Source of the DNA: Porodaedalea pini
Lineage: Eukaryota > Basidiomycota > Agaricomycetes > Hymenochaetales > Hymenochaetaceae
DNA length: 64,000 nt
Assembly (NCBI GenBank): GCA_002794775.1
Contig: NBAY01000041.1
Location: 1 to 64,000 of the forward strand
Direction: 5' to 3'
Shown here in pieces: positions 31,955 through 40,640 of this stretch (the stretch's first letter is position 1; each line of letters begins with the position of its first letter). The translations under genes and the position numbers were made by a program. The notes beneath the pieces were generated by a model. The model had not been told where the DNA came from and searched no databases. It saw nothing but the letters and a program-made list of their open reading frames with translations.

Positions 31955-32367
31955 TGTTAGGCGGGAGCCCGGGAGACGACTCGGACTGGGCAGGCCTCGG
32001 CTGACTGTCGTCTGGGACGTGCTATACTCGAGCGTAGACTCGGGACACGCTTACTCAGGCTAGGTCGTCGCGGAGGTAAGAGGATTAATACAAGTCTAAA
32101 CTAATACAAGGGGGACGAGTCTCACCTAGGTCGTCGCGGAGGTAAGAGGAAAAGCAGAACAAGGAGTTCATGCGATTCCTGAGACCTTATATAGCGACGA
32201 CCGTGAGACTATATTACCTAACATTACATAACGAGTGGGAATGGAACGAATGAAGGTAGTGTGGGAATGATTGTGTAAGATGGGTAAATATAATGAAAAG
32301 GACGAATATAATAAAGGAAATGGTAAAAGGGAAAATAAAGGAAAAGGTGAAAGTTCAGGTTCTAACA
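31955..32367 (-). repeat. 3' LTR of gypsy B (413 bp)
   Basis: TGTTAGGCGGG...GGTTCTAACA on the plus strand. Same length and sequence as 37784-38196. The R-region segment complementary to the primer site is at 32150-32160. Confidence 0.92.
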
Positions 32368-32384
32368 TTACCCCCCCTTCAAGG
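32368..32384 (-). promoter_or_regulatory. Gypsy B polypurine tract
   Basis: The minus strand reads GAAGGGGGGG followed by TAA right against the 3' LTR. This is the usual primer position for second-strand synthesis. The TAA is also the stop codon of Pol. Confidence 0.75.
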
Positions 32385-35300
32385 TTGGGCGTCCCGACCA
32401 ACCATGATCGCGGTCGTCAGGCTCGGTGTCGACGAAGAGCGGACGGAGTTGTTGACGAGGGATGTCGAGTTTCCGAGGTGCCCCGGGATGTTTGAGGTAG
32501 AACTCAGCAATCGCCTCCTTCGCGTTCTCGCCGAAGTCCGTTTCAGGTTGCCAAGTAGGTTCATTGTAGCCGACCCACTTGACAAGGTACTGTAGTTTCC
32601 CTCGGTGCAGACGTGAGTCTAAGACTTCCTCGAGTTCGTATTCCTCCTCGTTGTCGACGATGTCTGGCGGCGGCGGCGGCGGTTGCTTCTGGCTTTCAAA
32701 GGACGGTTCGACGGCGGGTTTCAACAGGGCTTCGTTGAAGACAGGGTGGACCTTTTTCCATCGCTTCGGGAGTTTGAGCTTGTATGCGCTCGCTCCTACC
32801 TTGTCGACGATGTCAAAGGGGCCGTACCATTTGTCTGCGAGTTTCTTCGTCGGTGAGTCCGTACTGATGTTTCGCCCGTCAAGGAAGACTTTGTCTCCAG
32901 CCTTGTACTCCACCGAAGCTCCTGCTGTCCGGTCATGGTAGCGCTTCATGTCCTCTGCTGCCTTGACTAGATTGTCCTTAGCAACGCGATGAGTCTCCTT
33001 GATGTGCTTGGCGAATTCTTCCGCCGACATGTTGGCAGAGGAAGTTCGTACGGTGTCGAAGCTCATAGGGTGACGTCCGGTGTTTGCATAGAAGGGTGAC
33101 ATCCTTGTTGCTGAATGTTCGCGGTTGTTGTAGGCGAACTCTGCGAGGGGGAGCCAGTCCTTCCAGTCTGATTGCCGATGATCAACGAAGAGCCGGAGGT
33201 ACTGTTCGAGCTCTTGATTGACGCGTTCCGTCTGACCGTCCGTTTGTGGGTGGTATGCCGTTGACGGGTTACCTTCGATGTGTAGGAGTTTGTATAGCTC
33301 CTTCATCATTGACGCATCGAACTGTGTGCCTCGGTCGTGGATGATCTTCTTCGGTAGGCCATGGAGGCGGAAGACGTGGTCTCGGTATAACTGAGCCATG
33401 CCTTCCGCTGACAGTTTCGTCGTCGTCGGGATGGCATGCATCTGTTTCGAGAATCTGTCCACGAAGACGCAGATTGCATTGTGTCCCTTAGAGTCCAGGA
33501 GTTCTCCGATTAGGTCGACCGTGACGATCTCCCAGGGACCTTCAGGGATCGCGTTAGGATGAAGCGGTCTCGACCTCGACGTTCTTAAGGCTTTCGTCTG
33601 TTGGCAACGGTTGCATCCTCGGACGTATGTTCGGACATCGGAGAACATTGACGCCCACCAGAAGTCTCGACGTACCAGTTCGACCGTCTTTGACGATCCA
33701 GGATGTCCTGCCAGGGTCGAATCGTGGTACTCCCGCAATACTGCTTCCTTCATCGTCGACGGCACGTACACCTTGCCTTTCATCCGCCACAACCCGTCGA
33801 CCTTCACCATATTCGTCGGCCTCTCCGACTCGTCTTGCGCTCTCTGCGCCTCACCCACTCGTTCCAACATTTCATCACGCGATGTCCTTACCACCCCACG
33901 GTTCAGCCATTTCTCCTTGATGAACACGACGCCGTCATTGTCATCCTTGCCCTGATCATAGCCCGCCTTGCGTGACAGCAAGTCGGCCTTGCCCATTGTC
34001 TTCCCCGACTTGTGTTCGAGGTGGAAGTCGAATTCCTCGAGTTCGGTTCGCCAGCGAGCTTGACGATAGCTCAGCTTCTGCGCTGACCTGAAGTAGGTGA
34101 GGTTGGCGTGGTCGGACCAGATTTCAATTTTGTGGCGAGCGCCAAGGAGGTATTGCCGCCACTCCTTGAGCGCCGAAACGATCGCGAGCATCTCCTTGTC
34201 GTAGATCTCGTAGTTTTGTTCCGCCGGTTCAAGTGCCTCCGACCTGTAGGCGATCACCCTCCACTTCCCTTCCTGCTTCTGCAACAACACACCACCGAGC
34301 GCAAAGTTCGACGAGTCCGCTTCTACGCGGAAAGGGCCCTCGTCATTGGCGATGGCTAGGACTGGAGGTGAGCAGAGACGTCGTCTCAGCTCCTTGAACG
34401 CTTCCTGCTGTTCGGTCTCCCATACCCAGTCCTTCTTGCCCGTTAACGACGTCAACGGTCGGACCACCTTGCTGTAGTCCTTAATAAACCGTCTCAGCCA
34501 GTTTCCCATGCCGAGGAACTGTTGCAGCTCCTTGAGGTTCTGTGGGACTGGCCAGTTCGCAATCGCCTCCGTCTTTGCCGGGTCAGCCCTGATCTCTCCA
34601 TTGCCGATGATGTGGCCGAGGTATTTGACGACCTTGGCGTCAAACTCGCACTTCTCCGGCTTCAGGTACAGGCCATTCTCTCGGAGGATCTGGAGTACGC
34701 GCCTCGACGTGTCGATATGCTCCTCAATGGTTTCCGAGAGGATCAGGATGTCGTCGAGGTATACGATGATCAAGTTCGCGTAGATTAGGTCCTTAAAGAT
34801 GTGGTTGACAAAGGCCTGGAACGTGGCCGGCGCGTTGCAAAGGCCAAAAAACATGACCGTCGGTTCGAAGAGGCCCATGTTCGTGCGAAACGCTGCTTTC
34901 CATTCGTCACCCTCGCGGATCCGGATATTGTAGTACCCCCAGCGAAGGTCAAGCTTAGTGATGTATTTCGCTTTCTTGACCTTGTCGACGAGTTCGTCAA
35001 TGAGAGGGAGGGGATGCTTGTTCTTGATCGTGCCGTCATTGAGCTTACGGTAATCCTGGATCGGGCGTAGCGATTTGTCGGCCTTCTTAATGAAGAAGAA
35101 GGGCGACGCCATGGGCGATATCGACCGTCGAATGCGACCCGACTTCAGGTTCTCATCAAGGAAGTCCTTGAGTGACTGCTGCTCAGTCGGCGTGAGCGGG
35201 TAGATCTTACAGTCGCTCGGTTTGAAGTCGGGCTTCAAGTCGATGACATGGTCCCAGGGTCGGTGTTCCGGCAGCTTCTCGAAACCTTTTTCGCTGAAAA

Positions 35301-35409
35301 CGTCGGCGTAGTCATTGAGGTATGCGGGCCAGGACGTCTTGTCCATTCGCATCTCACTCCCCCTCCTCATCTGCTCCACCACCTTCTTCACCTCGCCTAG
35401 GTCCTCCAC
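32368..35409 (-). CDS. Gypsy B Pol: reverse transcriptase, RNase H, integrase, chromodomain
   Basis: 1,013 codons open. Reverse transcriptase carries LRPIQDYRKLNDGTIK, FGLCNAPATFQ and the catalytic YLDDILILSE (about codons 225-234); RNase H follows. Integrase has H-D-S-T-L-A-G-H-P-G...C-N-R-C-Q, the core D in VTVDLIGELL and CVFVDRFSKQ, and the E in STAYHPQTDGQTERVNQELE. The C-terminus has a chromodomain (EEYELEEVLDSRLHRGKLQY, then LVKWVGYNEPTWQPE, about codons 905-955), which in chromoviruses directs insertion toward marked chromatin. It is separated from the protease frame by the TGA at 35494-35496. Without that stop, protease and Pol would be one frame, as in gypsy C. The start at 35409 is simply the first Met after the stop. 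Confidence 0.9.
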   Translation of the reverse strand: MEDLGEVKKVVEQMRRGSEMRMDKTSWPAYLNDYADVFSEKGFEKLPEHRPWDHVIDLKPDFKPSDCKIYPLTPTEQQSLKDFLDENLKSGRIRRSISPMASPFFFIKKADKSLRPIQDYRKLNDGTIKNKHPLPLIDELVDKVKKAKYITKLDLRWGYYNIRIREGDEWKAAFRTNMGLFEPTVMFFGLCNAPATFQAFVNHIFKDLIYANLIIVYLDDILILSETIEEHIDTSRRVLQILRENGLYLKPEKCEFDAKVVKYLGHIIGNGEIRADPAKTEAIANWPVPQNLKELQQFLGMGNWLRRFIKDYSKVVRPLTSLTGKKDWVWETEQQEAFKELRRRLCSPPVLAIANDEGPFRVEADSSNFALGGVLLQKQEGKWRVIAYRSEALEPAEQNYEIYDKEMLAIVSALKEWRQYLLGARHKIEIWSDHANLTYFRSAQKLSYRQARWRTELEEFDFHLEHKSGKTMGKADLLSRKAGYDQGKDDNDGVVFIKEKWLNRGVVRTSRDEMLERVGEAQRAQDESERPTNMVKVDGLWRMKGKVYVPSTMKEAVLREYHDSTLAGHPGSSKTVELVRRDFWWASMFSDVRTYVRGCNRCQQTKALRTSRSRPLHPNAIPEGPWEIVTVDLIGELLDSKGHNAICVFVDRFSKQMHAIPTTTKLSAEGMAQLYRDHVFRLHGLPKKIIHDRGTQFDASMMKELYKLLHIEGNPSTAYHPQTDGQTERVNQELEQYLRLFVDHRQSDWKDWLPLAEFAYNNREHSATRMSPFYANTGRHPMSFDTVRTSSANMSAEEFAKHIKETHRVAKDNLVKAAEDMKRYHDRTAGASVEYKAGDKVFLDGRNISTDSPTKKLADKWYGPFDIVDKVGASAYKLKLPKRWKKVHPVFNEALLKPAVEPSFESQKQPPPPPPDIVDNEEEYELEEVLDSRLHRGKLQYLVKWVGYNEPTWQPETDFGENAKEAIAEFYLKHPGAPRKLDIPRQQLRPLFVDTEPDDRDHGWSGRPTLKGG

Positions 35410-35493
35410 CGGCTCCCTCTCGATCGCACATTCTTCTGGACAGCGGGTGAATTCGATCGAGCCCGTTTTCCAGTCGACCTCCGGATTGTGACG

Positions 35494-35985
35494 TCAAAGC
35501 CAGTCGTACCCCAGGAAGATGTTTGATGACACTAGGGACGTTACTGCGAGGACGATCTTCTCCCGATGACGGCCGATCATGAGTTCGACGTCAACGTACT
35601 CCTCGATCAATCCGGCCTCATTGTGCGTGCCATCGGCGTTCAGCACCGCGAGGGGTCGAATGTAACGTTTCGTTTCCAACCCGTACCTCTCGACGAACCT
35701 GACGTCGATGCAGGATCCCGTGCATCCCGAATCCACAAGGGCATGCGCATCTACCTCTCTCGCCTCACCAGCTATTTCATGCTCGACGGTCAGGAGAAGG
35801 TCCAGCTGGCGTCCGCCAGTTCCTCTCATGAACAGTTGTTCGTACTCTTCACTCTTGTTCACACCGGTGGAGACTTCGTAATCGGGAAAACCATCGACGT
35901 TGTTCGCATCTACGTATTGTACAAACGGTTGGTTATATTTTAGCGGATCCGGATTCGAAGTCTCTTGTTCTTCTCGGTCAGTCAC
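35494..35985 (-). CDS. Gypsy B protease region
   Basis: 163 codons, starting just after the gag stop in another frame. The active site is ALVDSGCTGSCIDVRF at about codons 84-99, followed by the flap and IFLGYDWL. It ends at a TGA where gypsy C1 has AGA (YDWL-R-RHNPEVDW), so the stop is a recent lesion that cuts protease from Pol. The enzyme would process Gag and Pol inside the particle. Confidence 0.85.
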   Translation of the reverse strand: MTDREEQETSNPDPLKYNQPFVQYVDANNVDGFPDYEVSTGVNKSEEYEQLFMRGTGGRQLDLLLTVEHEIAGEAREVDAHALVDSGCTGSCIDVRFVERYGLETKRYIRPLAVLNADGTHNEAGLIEEYVDVELMIGRHREKIVLAVTSLVSSNIFLGYDWL

Positions 35986-35993
35986 CCCGATGG

Positions 35994-37073
35994 CTACGCC
36001 TGACCATTCGTAAAACCCTGCGAGTCGACGACCTCTTCGTTATCGCCTTCTTCCTCCACATAGTCCTCCACCGTCGACCTCCGAGTGTCTACGACTTCCT
36101 CGAAGGCCGACTCCTTCATCGCTCCGAGCTCGTCGGCGAGGACACGACGTTCGCCTGGCGCCATCAGTTCCAGCATGCGCTGGATGATCGGTTTCGCCTG
36201 TGGGCACTTGTCTTTAAAGTGGCCCAGCCCACCACAGATCCAGCACGCACGTCGTCGTTGTGCCTCGTTCATCGAGACGTCCATCGGTTGACCAGCGCCT
36301 CCAAAGGTGACGCCGGTCGCATCGCGTCTGTCGACGTGAGGGGCCGCTACCTGACGGCGAGCTGGGGGCGCTTGTTGTGGTAGGCGAGGAGGGGGAAGAA
36401 AGGCGCGTCCTCGTTGGATAGCGCGAATCTGCTGTTCGCCGCGGTCTATTTCAATCGCCTTGTTCTTCCAATCCTCGTATTTCGTTGGGACTGGCGTCGA
36501 CCTTAGCACTCCACGGACCACCTCGATGTTCATCGCCCGCTTGAGGCGATCGCAGATGACGCTGTCGTCTTTCAACTCGGCGCGCTTAATTATCACGTCG
36601 AACTTCTGGAAGAACTCGTCCGCGGTTAGGTCCTTCTGAACCTTATCTCGGAAATCCTTCAGCGCTTTCTCCTTGCGATTCGGGTCGTCGAACGAGGCGT
36701 CGAGTCGTTCCTGGAATCTTTCCCAGCTGTCGGTGAAGGTGACGATCCCCGACGTTGTCGACTCTTCGACGTAGTTCTGCGCCCACGTTGCCGCATTACC
36801 ACCCTTCAGGTAGGAGAGAGCTACATAAATCTTACTCTCTGACGTAGGGTATCGACTTGGATTTGCGGATACAAAAAGGAGGACTTCACGTCTGAAGTCG
36901 AGGTAATCGTCGCCACCAGTGAATTCTCGTGGTCGGGCGACATCTATGTTGGGGGTCGGGGGGTTAGCGGCCGCGACTGGTGCTGGGGCGTTGTTCGCCT
37001 GATGGGCAAAGGCATTCGCAACGATGGCCGCGATCTGCGCCATTTGCTGTTGGCTGAAGCCTTCTGTTGACAT
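35994..37073 (-). CDS. Gypsy B Gag
   Basis: 359 codons from MSTEGFSQQQMAQ, with core RPREFTGGDDYLDFRREV, YVALSYLKGGNAATWAQNY and SFDDPNRKEKAL, and zinc knuckle CWICGGLGHFKDKC at about codons 291-304. The same frame is open and conserved for another 100 or so codons upstream (DIWWSEIRRSWYS, then a proline-rich linker), matching gypsy C1, so translation may start further 5' than 37073. It ends 9 bp before the protease start codon. Confidence 0.85.
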   Translation of the reverse strand: MSTEGFSQQQMAQIAAIVANAFAHQANNAPAPVAAANPPTPNIDVARPREFTGGDDYLDFRREVLLFVSANPSRYPTSESKIYVALSYLKGGNAATWAQNYVEESTTSGIVTFTDSWERFQERLDASFDDPNRKEKALKDFRDKVQKDLTADEFFQKFDVIIKRAELKDDSVICDRLKRAMNIEVVRGVLRSTPVPTKYEDWKNKAIEIDRGEQQIRAIQRGRAFLPPPRLPQQAPPARRQVAAPHVDRRDATGVTFGGAGQPMDVSMNEAQRRRACWICGGLGHFKDKCPQAKPIIQRMLELMAPGERRVLADELGAMKESAFEEVVDTRRSTVEDYVEEEGDNEEVVDSQGFTNGQA

Positions 37074-37770
37074 CGCGGGTTCGGGTGCGGGTGTCGAAGG
37101 TTCTGGAGGAGTCGGCGGTGAGGGGTCTCTGTTGGTTTCGCGGTAAGGACCTGGGGTCGGTGGTAGGTTGACCGTAGACGTTGACGGTGCAGGTGACGAT
37201 GGAGCGGCTGGGGGCCACCTTGCTCTCCTCCCTCGTTCGTCTGATGAATACCAGCTGCGCCGGATTTCACTCCACCAGATGTCGTGAGTGACGCCGCTAT
37301 TATTGGTCGCGACGTAGCCTGGTCGGTCTGGATCCCAACGGGCTGAAGCAGGAAGGGCCCGTTGCTGTTCGTCGGTGAGATCTATCTTGACGTTGGCGGA
37401 GGGACAGGGATCGGTTGCGCGTTCGATCCGGGGTTACGCCAACGTTGAGCGGGTTCGTCAGCGAAGTTGATGACGAGGCGGTAGGATCCGAGTGAGATTA
37501 CAAACGAGATTGTCGTCGAAGTTTGGACTCGTCTTGTTACCCACGTCCACGTTAGGTGCGTGCTCCACCAGAGGCTAATTCGTAGAGCCAGGGTCGGGAA
37601 ATGTTGGTTGATATATTTACGTAATACACGAACGTCCGAAAACGTCCGGGCAGGGTTGAGGGTTGTCGTTTGGGGGGTTTACACGTCAAGTCCGTCGAGG
37701 GGAGCGCTCCTCTAGACCGAGTGAAGGCGAGTCGACAGCGACGACTTACGCTGGGGATGAGCCTGGGTGA

Positions 37771-37783
37771 GGTTCTGCTTTTA
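37771..37783 (-). promoter_or_regulatory. Gypsy B self-priming primer-binding site
   Basis: The minus strand reads TAAAAGCAGAACC directly after the 5' LTR. Its core AAAAGCAGAAC is the exact complement of GTTCTGCTTTT inside the LTR (37989-37979, sense of the element). That segment lies about 30 nt past a TATATAAGG box, where transcription should begin. No tRNA complement is apparent. Confidence 0.7.
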
Positions 37784-38196
37784 TGTTAGGCGGGAGCCCG
37801 GGAGACGACTCGGACTGGGCAGGCCTCGGCTGACTGTCGTCTGGGACGTGCTATACTCGAGCGTAGACTCGGGACACGCTTACTCAGGCTAGGTCGTCGC
37901 GGAGGTAAGAGGATTAATACAAGTCTAAACTAATACAAGGGGGACGAGTCTCACCTAGGTCGTCGCGGAGGTAAGAGGAAAAGCAGAACAAGGAGTTCAT
38001 GCGATTCCTGAGACCTTATATAGCGACGACCGTGAGACTATATTACCTAACATTACATAACGAGTGGGAATGGAACGAATGAAGGTAGTGTGGGAATGAT
38101 TGTGTAAGATGGGTAAATATAATGAAAAGGACGAATATAATAAAGGAAATGGTAAAAGGGAAAATAAAGGAAAAGGTGAAAGTTCAGGTTCTAACA
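37784..38196 (-). repeat. 5' LTR of gypsy B (413 bp) with TATA box
   Basis: TGTTAGG...CTAACA. On the element sense strand a TATATAAGG lies at about 38022-38014, with the predicted RNA start near 37990. A directly repeated unit of about 30 bp (aggtcgtcgcggaggtaagagga) occurs twice, at about 37888 and 37957. Confidence 0.9.
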
Positions 38197-40071
38197 ATTC
38201 CTAGACCTGATCCTGTTCCCATACCTGAGCCTGAAGTTGTGCATCAGCCAGAAATGGATGTGCACATGGAGGATGCTGAACAGCACGATGAACTTGATGT
38301 CATGTCTGAAGAGGAGATGCAAGCAGAAGTGCTCATGTTCAATGGGCTCATGGACTTTGGCACAAATGCAGGTCTTGAAGACAAGTACATTGCTTTTAAT
38401 GATGCGTTTGACTATGTCTTCAAGTCTACAAATCGTCTTGAGCATGTATTCTCTGCAGAAGTGTGCAAGCAATATGGTCCAGAGCCCTACCAGTGGAAGG
38501 ATATCAAGGGGCGCCCTGATGCCCATCTTTGGGAACAGGCTGCAATGGAAGAGTTCATCAGTCTGATTGAGAATGGCACTTTCCAGCCTGTCAGACTTCC
38601 AACTGGTCATAAAACTATTGGTTGTCGCTGGGTGTTCAAACTCAAGTGCAAGGCAGATGGCTCTGTGGACAGGTACAAGGCAAGACTGGTTGCAAAGGGA
38701 TACTCACAGCGACCAGGATTGGAGTTTTCACAGGTGTTTGCACCAACTGCAAAGTGGGCGGCACTACGTGCAATTCTGGCTATAGCTGCACTTGAGGACC
38801 TTGAGCTTTACAGTGTAGACATCTCCACCGCTTTTCTCAATGGTGAGATGGATCATGATGTCTACATGGACCAGCCTGAAGGGTTTGAGGAGTATTATGG
38901 TGCTGGATTTGTTCTTAAGCTAGTAAAGTCTATCTATGGACTGAAATAAGCTGGACGCCAGTGGCACAAGAAACTCGATTCAGTACTGAAGGGTATGGGC
39001 TTCCAACTGGTGTGCTGCGACAACAGTATATGGGTCTATCGCAGAGAGGATGTGCGCATTATCATTCCTGTCTATGTTGATGACATGACCATTGCTGCAA
39101 AGTCGAAGGAGCAGTACCAGTTTGTGAAGAGTGAGTTGGAGAAGCACTTCAAGCTACATGACCTTGGGCCAACTTCATTCCTCTTGGGAGTTCACATTGA
39201 GCGTGATCGCTCTCAGCACTCTTTGTCTATATCTCAGCGCCAGTATATCATTGACATACTTGAGCGTTTTGAACTTAGCAATTGTGGCACTGTGACAACC
39301 CCACTACCTGAAGGTCATAAGCTTAGCAAGTCCATGGCTCCCAAGAATGATGAAGAGACTGCCTTCATGAAGACTGTTCCTTACAAGCAGTTGGTGGGCG
39401 CTCTCATGTATCTTGCTGTGGCTACATGCCCAGACATTGCTTATGCAGTGGGAGTTCTGGCACGTTTTAGTGCTAATCCTGGCATGGCTCACTGGAAGGC
39501 TGCAAAGCACTTGTGTTGTTACCTTCAAGGTACCAAAGACTACAAGTTGACTTATGCATCTGACCCCAACTCAGCTGAGCTGTTCACCACATTCTCTGAT
39601 GCAGACCATGGTGGTGATGAGGATGACAGGCGCTCTACAAGTGGCATGGTGGTTAAAATGGGAACTGGTGCAATCAGTTGGGCAAGTCGGTTGCAAACCA
39701 TTGTGACTCTCTCTACTACTGAGGCAGAATACATTGCTGCTGTACAATCAGGACAAGAGATCATATGGTTGCGCAACTTGCTCACTGAGTTTGGGTATCA
39801 TTTTGATGCCCCATCTGTTCTCTATGTTGACAACCAGTCTGCATTAGCAGTTGCCAGAAATCCTGAACATCATGGGCGCATGAAACACCTGGATTTGCGT
39901 CATTACTGGCTGAGAGATGTGGTTGAAGCAGGCTATGTGGATGTGAGGTACTTGCCCACTAAGTCTATGCCAGCTGATATCATGACCAAAGCCCTTGGGC
40001 GCTTGAAAGTGGAGAAATGTGTGGGATGTTAGGTCTTAGGTGACTTACACATGTGTCAGATCAGGTGGGAG

Positions 40072-40264
40072 TGTTGGAAGTGTGATTCTGACACTTATTT
40101 TATGTTTTCCATGCTTTTCTTGATTTATTCCCACGCCTCTGTTCGCACATGTGCGAACATCACGTGATTTTTGTCTTATGTAATATTAGCTTCAAAGCGG
40201 CTGAGACAATGTATGAGTGTCCCTATCTGTTGCACTCATCCATTGGACTCAGGTATGCACTTGT
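40072..40264 (+). repeat. 3' LTR of copia A, first 193 bp
   Basis: Preceded by the purine-rich gtgggag and starting TGTTGGAAGTGTG, it matches the 5' LTR up to gcacttgt, where CGE copy 2 begins. The remainder is at 6112-6195. Confidence 0.88.
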
Positions 40265-40640
40265 TACGATTACTGAGTTTACGAAGTTATCGTCTTTTGT
40301 TGTGGGCAAAGATAAAGTCCCCAATTTGGGTTTTTGTCAGCTTCATAAGCTGATGGCATACCATATATGTTAATTTTGGACCCCTTTTCTGCTCAATTGA
40401 GCAGTGGCTATGAGGCGATACACAGCTTTTGTGGCTGTACAGTGCTCACTTTCTTCATTGACATATTTAATTTTATTCAACCATCAAAATCACTAGCTTG
40501 AATCATGTAAAAAAACTTCAGACAATTCTCTATCTGTCTATGTATTTTTTGTGAAATAGAGTGGCCTGGTTGAATTAAAAATCGGTCAAAAGCAAAGTTG
40601 ACGACAGTGCCAACATGTGATCTCCAACCAGCGGGAGGCA
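40265..40640 (+). repeat. Conserved CGE left terminus (copy 2)
   Basis: AT-rich, non-coding, homologous to 26117-25761. It contains gtgtactcactttc-like and gttgaattaaaaatcgg stretches found in all left ends. The junction with the copia LTR is gcacttgT/TACGATT; the intact LTR reads gcacttgTATATT, so any target duplication is at most one to three bases. Confidence 0.7.

Larger units (their letters stand above)
31955..38196 (-). mobile_element. Gypsy B: young, full-length Ty3/gypsy chromovirus (6,242 bp) inside copia A
   Basis: It is flanked by ATTCC on both sides (31950-31954 and 38197-38201), and the two LTRs are each 413 bp with no difference that I can see. Order on the minus strand: LTR, primer site, gag, protease, reverse transcriptase, RNase H, integrase, chromodomain, polypurine tract, LTR. 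Only one disabling change is evident, a TGA at 35494-35496. Identical LTRs mean the insertion is recent. It is a close relative of the older gypsy C remnants at 12-18 kb. Confidence 0.93.
29382..40032 (+). pseudogene. Copia A Gag-Pol polyprotein (interrupted by gypsy B; one stop; protease Asp lost)
   Basis: One frame: Gag with YPTWKFDMQAALQYKKLW and zinc knuckle CKFCGIKGHPESKC (about 30061-30102). The protease has NTGAT where the family has DTGA/DSGA, a loss of the catalytic Asp (AAT at about 30301). Integrase follows with an H-x3-H...C-x2-C site (LWHRRFAHLHH, CEPCITGK) and D,D-35-E residues in HSDVHGPL, RDDKGGEY and QNGVAERTN. The frame then meets gypsy B at 31955. Removing gypsy B and one ATTCC restores the frame into the reverse transcriptase (GCRWVFKLK, LVAKGYSQ, YVDDMTIA) and RNase H (DADHGGDEDD, TEAEYIA). 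A single TAA at 38947-38949 breaks SIYGLK*AGRQW, where CAA is expected. The element is otherwise complete. Confidence 0.88.
28053..40264 (+). mobile_element. Copia A: near-complete Ty1/copia retrotransposon, split by gypsy B and by CGE
   Basis: 5' LTR 28053-28394, primer site, 1-kb leader, one gag-pol frame from 29382, interrupted at 31955-38196 by gypsy B and resuming to 40032, then the 3' LTR from 40072, cut at 40264 by CGE copy 2. The missing 84 bp of the 3' LTR and the second CGTTA target copy are at 6112-6200. The element inserted into gypsy A reverse transcriptase. Confidence 0.9.

Noticed and set aside
29382..40032. Integrated virus
   Set aside because: Gag-protease-integrase-RT order, LTRs and a 5-bp target duplication identify a Ty1/copia retrotransposon; there is no envelope gene.
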